64,000 nucleotides of DNA from Gordionus sp. m RMFG-2023 (lineage: Eukaryota > Nematomorpha > Gordioida > Chordodea > Parachordodidae): positions 28,373,561-28,437,560 of the forward strand of contig NC_088775.1 in assembly GCF_954871325.1 (NCBI RefSeq), in the 5' to 3' direction. The position numbers and the translations under genes were made by a program. Of this stretch, positions 58,460 to 64,000 are shown one piece after another. The notes under the pieces were generated by a model, which had not been told where the DNA came from, did not search any database, and worked only from the letters and a program-made list of their open reading frames with translations. The first letter of the stretch is position 1; every line of letters starts with the position of its first letter.

Positions 58460-60539
58460 TTATTGTTGTTATGTCAATTTTGGTTATCGTAATGTATCTG
58501 TTTTCCATGATTATTATCATACCATGTTGATAAGTATTGACTTGTTGTTTTATTATTATTTTTTTGTATTTTTTGTAAAATGTTTATTTTCATTATTATA
58601 TATTATGATATGAATTTGAATTTGAATAACGAATAAAAAGGAGATTTTGAAAAATAAAAAATTGCCATTTCGATATTTCTATAAATTACTAAATAAGACA
58701 CTATTGAGATTTCCTATAATTATTAAAAAAGACATTAAAGTCGATAAAAAGTTTAACGGATTCAAACTTGTGTTACAAAAATTGGTACGAGTTAGGGGCG
58801 TCGCTAGCCTTTACAATCTCAGGGGGCTTAACAAAAAAAATTACATGGGGGATTCTCCCCCATACCCCCCAATGGCCGGGTTTTATATTAATATATTATA
58901 CTTTTTTTAAATTTACTAACTCTAAATAATTATTCTGAATGTCATATAGTATATTTTGCATACAAAATAAACTAGCATATAAAAATAATACAAGACATTT
59001 TTAAAAATAATATTTTTTAATAGAAATCTATTTATTACAGTATAAAATATTTTCGATTGTTGATATAAAATGATTTTGCGTCTAAAGAATAATAAATGAT
59101 AAAAAAAAGGTTAATTAATTCATATATGCCTCAATTGATAATAGTTTTTGAAAACTACATAATATAATATAATTCTTAGCAACTTACATTGACAAAAGGT
59201 CATAAAAATATAACTCCCTATTACCATTTTAGACAATGTTTTATAGAATGGACTAATAAGAAAAAATTTATATACCTTACAAAATCTACAATTCTTGAAG
59301 AAGAGAATATAAACGATTAATCCAAATCATAAAACTATATGGTGATTAGAGCTTCCTCTTAGATGACATGATGGAAGCTAGAAAGTAATCAAGAAAATTA
59401 TTGTTTGATATTAAATTTCTAAAAGATTATCTTCCATTTTCAATGTTATATAAACGATTACACAGTTGACCTATTGTTTATCTAAAATATGCGATCATAT
59501 GCTCTCAGCAGCTGTAGTAATAATCTTAAATTACATAGCCACACAAATAATAGATGCTGGTTAATGCAGTTCTATCCATGACACTCACGATGGTAACCCA
59601 TCACAATTTATTCTGTTAAATAAATTGATAAAACAAAAACATTAAAACCTTTAGAAGAAATTATGCAAATATATTGAAGCCTTGAGTTATTTACATGGCA
59701 AGGAAGCCATGTTAGAAATGAAACATTTTATAACTACAAAATAAGAACCAGAGTGATATCATGAAAGCAATTAAGATTTTATATATTATTGTCGCACCAT
59801 CTGCAGTTAGTATATTATATCTTAAAATAATAGTAGTTTGTAATAATATCAAAAATATATTTGTATTGAAGATTTAACTCAAATCTATTTTTCCAAGAAG
59901 AAAAATATAGCTTTCCTAAAAACACTTAAAAAAGAGAAGAAAAGATATCTAATTTATTACACCTATTGTGGGATGAATAATAATACGTTTAACTTTAATT
60001 ATATTTTAAATAAATAGATGGCTTTAAATATTTGTAAGCAAATTGTCACTTATATTTATTATCAAAAGTATTTATTAGTAAAATTTTAAAAATATTAACT
60101 GTAATATATTATAAAACTGTCAGAGGGTTGTCAGGTCAAAATTTTCAAATTGCGGGAGAAATTTGGTATTTTGCGGGAAAAATATGAAAATTGCGGTAGA
60201 AATAAAAAATTTGCTAAAAAAATTTTGAATTGACTTAATTATCCGCCTATTATTTTTTATAATTTTTCAAAATAAAATAACATCTTGATTTATTAAAATA
60301 TATTAATTTATAGAAAAGAATATAAACAAGATAAAAATTTATAAAAAAACAAACGATTTTAATTTTACAATGTAAAAATATATTTTATGCGAATGTCCCG
60401 CAAAACATCCGCAATTGGAAATCTACCTTGTGTGTGTGTATAACATTATAGGGATAGGCGCTTAATTATCACGTATCACGTTTAAATATATAATAAGGTA
60501 ATATTGTACTCATTTCAATGATAATTATTTTATTTATTA

Positions 60540-61480
60540 TTGTTCAATCACATTATTATAATCATTGCAGGAGAGTGTATCTACATCCATTGCAAAACAA
60601 AAATATTCTCCAAAAGTAAGAAACAATACAGATGCAAATACGGTTACAGCAATTGTAATCACTTATCTTGTAGTACAACATTCACAGAGCTACTTATCAT
60701 TACAATGTATATAGAATCTTTCCCCATAATATTTAACGACTCCAAGATAAATGAAAACTTTATTTGTAGAACAAAAATGAGCAAGGATATCATCAATGTT
60801 TTAGAACCTGAATTCAGGAGGTCAATTCTTGACGATTTGAAAGATGGGCATACACATGCAATTCTAACAGATGCATCTAATAAGGGAAATATTAAAATAT
60901 TTCTTTTGATCCTTCGCTATTTCAACAAAATTAAGTAATTTTCAAGAAAACTATTAATTATTTTCCCCTCAAATAGTGAAAAATACAAAGACATAGCTAA
61001 CCATATAATGGTAAATATAGCAGATTCGGGATTATCAATAAATTACATGTCAACTTTCTCTAATAATGCCTTAGTGAATTTTGGGAAAACCAGATTGTAT
61101 TTACAGAATTGAGTCAGCACAATGTTGGTTGCGATATGTTCCTAATACCCGCCATCTATAGAATTTTAAAATTTTATAAACCTTTAAATATTTCTTAAAT
61201 AAAGATTATATAAGCTGTCCTAACATTTTGAAAATTTTTTTCAGTAATGAATGGCAGAGGTATATTTAGGAATGATTTCACATGTAGGAAATCTACTACA
61301 TACTGTTAATGTGCAGTTACAATCAGAAGAATCTTAACAAAGATTCACAAAATTATGCTGCAGATGTGTTAATCTTTACAGTTAAAAATTGACAATAAAT
61401 TTTATGGCGCCATTGCTAAAGCTATTAAAATGTTCAAATATTTTAAAATTCCCTTGTTTGAGGATATTGTAATGCTCTCT
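60540..61480 (+). pseudogene. hAT transposase fragment, plus-strand arm
   Basis: The open part 60540-60938 includes FNDSKINENFICRTKMSKDI, LEPEFRRSILDDLKDGHTHA and ILTDASNKGNIKIFLLILRY, the block that in this hAT type reads ID.SNHK.VKI.PVLVRYF (first catalytic Asp region). Upstream, in another frame, HSQSYLSLQC continues the usual order. Downstream are decayed IADSGLSINYMS..NALVNFGK and MAEVYLGMISHVGNLLHTVN to about 61480. It lacks the C-terminal dimerisation end. Stops and frameshifts throughout; not functional. Confidence 0.7.
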
Positions 61481-61582
61481 ATTTTTGATTTACAATGTAA
61501 AAAATATATTTATTTTATGTGAATGTATAAATAAAAAAATATGGAAAATTAAATATATTGTTAATTATATATTATTTGAGAT

Positions 61583-62975
61583 TTAAATAATGGAACGTTT
61601 ACCGTAGTTATTGAGATATTTATAAAATTCCTGGCATGACATATTATAAATTTGTTTAACCATTAGCTCGGCCTCTAATGTTGTTAAAGCAATCCTTTTT
61701 CCAGGCATTCATCAGGCTAAAAATGCGATCGGATGAGGCATTAGAATGAGGTAAAGAAGACATACTTGCAATTTTTTTCCAAGCATGGAGATTTATCGTT
61801 ATTACGAAAAAATCCTACCAGTTTCTCCTCTGCTTTTAGACAATCTAACTTTAAGTATTCTGGCGAATCATAAAAAATAGAGAGAATTAATCTCCTCAAA
61901 CAAGACATCAATGTTCGGTATTTTCAATATTTATTAAATTACAAAAACCTCAATTGATAATTTCTGTTCCAAGGTCATAATATTTATACATTTGTAAATA
62001 GAGTAATTAAAATCCAATTTTGATTGTAAATATTCTAAAATTGTCTTAATAAAAATATCTGCTTCATTTAAATGTGTATTAATTAGAGTATTATTTGAAC
62101 ATTTTAATATAATATTTTTAGCAATAGCGCTATAAAATTTATTATCAATTTTTAACTGTAGAGATGAACAGAGCTGTAGGATAATTTTGTGAACCTTTAT
62201 TAATAAAGAATATTTTGATTGCAACAAAATATTAACTGCATGAAGTAGATTTCCTACATGTGAAACTAATCCCAAATATGCTTCTGCCATTTCATACTCG
62301 AAAAAATTTTTCAAAATTTTTGGACAGCTTTTAAAATTTTTATTTAAGAAGTATTTTTTTTAAGGGTTAATAAAATTTTAAAATTCTATCGATGGCAGGT
62401 ATTATGATAACCACCTGATAGGTACATATCGCAACAACTCACACCATTCCAAGTCAGACCACTCCACCAACTCTTTTAATTCATTAACTCTTTTAGTTGA
62501 TGAATTAAATTCGTTAAAACATCTCATCATAATTATTTCGACATCCACATGCTGCCTCAATTCGGTAAATACACTTTGGTTTTTGCCAAAATTTACAGAG
62601 GCATTATCAGCGCATAAAGCTGACATGCAATTTATTGATAACCCTGAATCAGCTATATTTACATTATGTGGTTAGCTACATCTTTGGATTTTTCACTATC
62701 CGAGAAAAAAAAATTAACAGTTTTATTGAAATGTTCTTATTCTTGTTGAAATAGCAAAAGATCAGGGGAAATATATTATCCCTTATTAAATGCATCTGTC
62801 AGAATTGCATATAATTGTCTATCTTTCAAATCGTCTAGAATTGACCTCTATGATTTAGGTACTAAAACACTTGTGATAGCCTTACTCATTTTTGTTCTAC
62901 CACAAGTAAGGTTTGCACTTATATTGGAGTCGTTAAATATCATGGGAAAATTCGACCCACATTGTGATGATATAG
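61583..62975 (-). pseudogene. hAT transposase, minus-strand arm with hATC end
   Basis: Begins near 62975 with HSQSYIITM-like and CGRTKMSKAITSVLVP-like decayed stretches, then SALCADNASVNFGKNQSVF at 62570-62626, KRVNELKELVEWSDLEW and YVPIRWLS (the usual ..K.RWLSL block) to 62402. Then MAEAYLGLVSHVGNLLHAVN and LHEAD-type helical sequence at 61934-62290, and the hATC dimerisation end SSLPHSNASSDRIFSLMNAW near 61700-61765 followed, after a frameshift, by TTLEAELMVKQIYNMSCQEF to about 61590. Several stops and frameshifts. It is the more complete of the two arms. Confidence 0.7.
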
Positions 62976-64000
62976 CTCTGTGAATGTTGAACTACATGAT
63001 AAATGTATACGATTTCTGCAACTGTAGTTGTATCTGTATTATTTATTATTTTGGAGAATATTTTTATATTGCAATCGATGTTGATATACTCCCCTGTACT
63101 GATGAATGAAATGATGTTGAATTATTATTGGATAAAAATAATAGAAAGAAATTTACAAACTAGACACGTTTTTCTAATAAATATTTAAAATCTATTTTAA
63201 AAATATAAAAATAATCAATTACTGTCTCTCAAAATTATTTTATATATATTAAAAACGTTGAAAACTTTTTAAAAAATTTGCGGGAGAAATTAAAAAATTG
63301 CGGTAGATTTTTGCGGGAGATTTCCAATTGCGGTAGTTTTGCGGGAGAGAGATGTCTGCGTGTAAACTAAAAAATTGCGGGAGTCTCCCGCTGATGGGGA
63401 GAGACATGGCAACCCTGTCAGATACGCCTGTAAAAGTGGCATTTTACCAAATATTTTATAAAAAATATATATAATAGAAGATTATAAACTATATGTCTAC
63501 TTACTTTTTATAAATAAATCTCTTATACTTATTTGGAACCTTGAAAATAATTTTAAGAAGAGACATGATAATTAAATTTAAAAATCAATAATATAGTTGA
63601 TTAGTGATTGAACTCGGCTAAAATATTAAATTATTAATTTTCAATTAATAAATGATTATATTTAATAGGGTTATATAATAATTTAAATAATAAAAGTCAA
63701 TTAAGCTTCAACTGTTAAAGCTAAATTAATATTTAGTGAGTGATATTGTTATATTTTTAACACAGAATTTGATTGCACTGACATAGTATAATTTATATGA
63801 AATAATCTAATCTAATAATTAAAATAGTATTCATTTAATAAAAATTAAGATAGTCTTATTAATTTTTTAATAAAATAAAATCTATATATTACTCAATAGA
63901 ATTATAAAAGTAATTATTCAGAGGGCAATTAAAAAAATTTATTTTTAGCTCAAGGAAATATTAAGGAGCCATTAAAAAAAAATTTCTTTTCTTCAGGGGC

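Larger units (their letters stand above)
53096..58640 (-). mobile_element. Ty3/gypsy fossil split by a TIR element
   Basis: Minus-strand gypsy pieces in the right order from right to left: Asn-rich nucleocapsid-like (58460-58640), protease (58220-58459), reverse transcriptase (57061-58130), RNase H (57061 region, then 53096-53199). The RNase H sequence is interrupted by the element 53208-57052, whose target duplication cgctcaat lies in the codons of the NIERE motif. No LTRs were found. The fossil is broken, with multiple breaks, and looks old. Confidence 0.8.
60125..63414. mobile_element. Palindromic hAT element (3290 bp) with 8-bp target duplication
   Basis: Flanked by ctgtcaga on both sides (60117-60124 and 63415-63422). 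Ends GGGTTGTCAGGTC and, read inwards, GGGTTGCCATGTC. Between them the same transposase gene is present twice in opposite orientation: a partial plus-strand arm (about 60387-61482) and a minus-strand arm (about 63345-61868) followed by the C-terminal end (to 61583). Subterminal motifs ttgcgggag/ttgcggtag recur at both ends (60153-60220 and 63275-63385). All frames are broken. Confidence 0.75.
58794..64000. mobile_element. hAT-like non-autonomous repeat running off the window, split by another hAT
   Basis: The left end TAGGGGCGTCGCTAGCC followed by stretches of ggggg and ccccc (58820-58870) is a hAT-like terminus. The interior is A/T-rich and non-coding, and at 59962-60116/63423-63545 matches 56485-56880 of the 53.2-kb element, so both belong to one broad family. 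The right end is not seen inside the window. It contains the palindromic hAT at 60125-63414 as a later insertion. Confidence 0.5.

Overview
This is an AT-rich (by eye about three quarters or more A+T) piece of an animal nuclear genome dominated by transposable elements and their decay products. There are no bacterial-style operons, RNA genes or CRISPR arrays. The element mix (hAT, Tc1/mariner, RTE-type LINE, Ty3/gypsy), the very short introns in hAT genes and the many small non-autonomous repeats suit an invertebrate, plausibly an arthropod or cnidarian; I cannot name the species.

The only convincing host-gene piece is an open frame on the minus strand near 8.9-10.2 kb. Its base composition is far less AT-rich than its surroundings and it ends in a good splice-donor sequence, so it looks like a first coding exon of a protein I do not recognise.

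Layout: 0-8.9 kb is AT-rich spacer with an old hAT relic (4.4-5.6 kb) and small non-autonomous hAT-type repeats. 8.9-10.2 kb is the host exon. 10.2-17.2 kb is spacer with short repeats. 17.3-20.6 kb and 24.5-27.0 kb hold two copies of one hAT family whose dimerisation domain is split by a GGCCCGG minisatellite; the first also carries a tandem duplication of its 3' two thirds or so. 28.6-39.4 kb holds scattered MITEs, several with exact target-site duplications. 39.4-44.7 kb is a four-layer nest: a gypsy-like fossil, split by a hAT-type MITE, split by a Ty3/gypsy LTR element, one LTR of which is split by a Tc1 transposon. 45.2-48.4 kb is a nearly full-length BED-finger hAT on the minus strand. 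49.2-52.1 kb is a ZMYM1/TTF-type hAT with recognisable introns. 52.8-58.6 kb is a Ty3/gypsy fossil joined to an RTE LINE fragment and split by a 3.8-kb TIR element with a perfect 8-bp target duplication. 58.8 kb to the window end is a related repeat carrying a palindromic hAT element (60.1-63.4 kb).

No working multi-gene system is visible. The value of the window is the readable insertion history: target-site duplications fix the order of many insertions. All transposase genes seen are broken.
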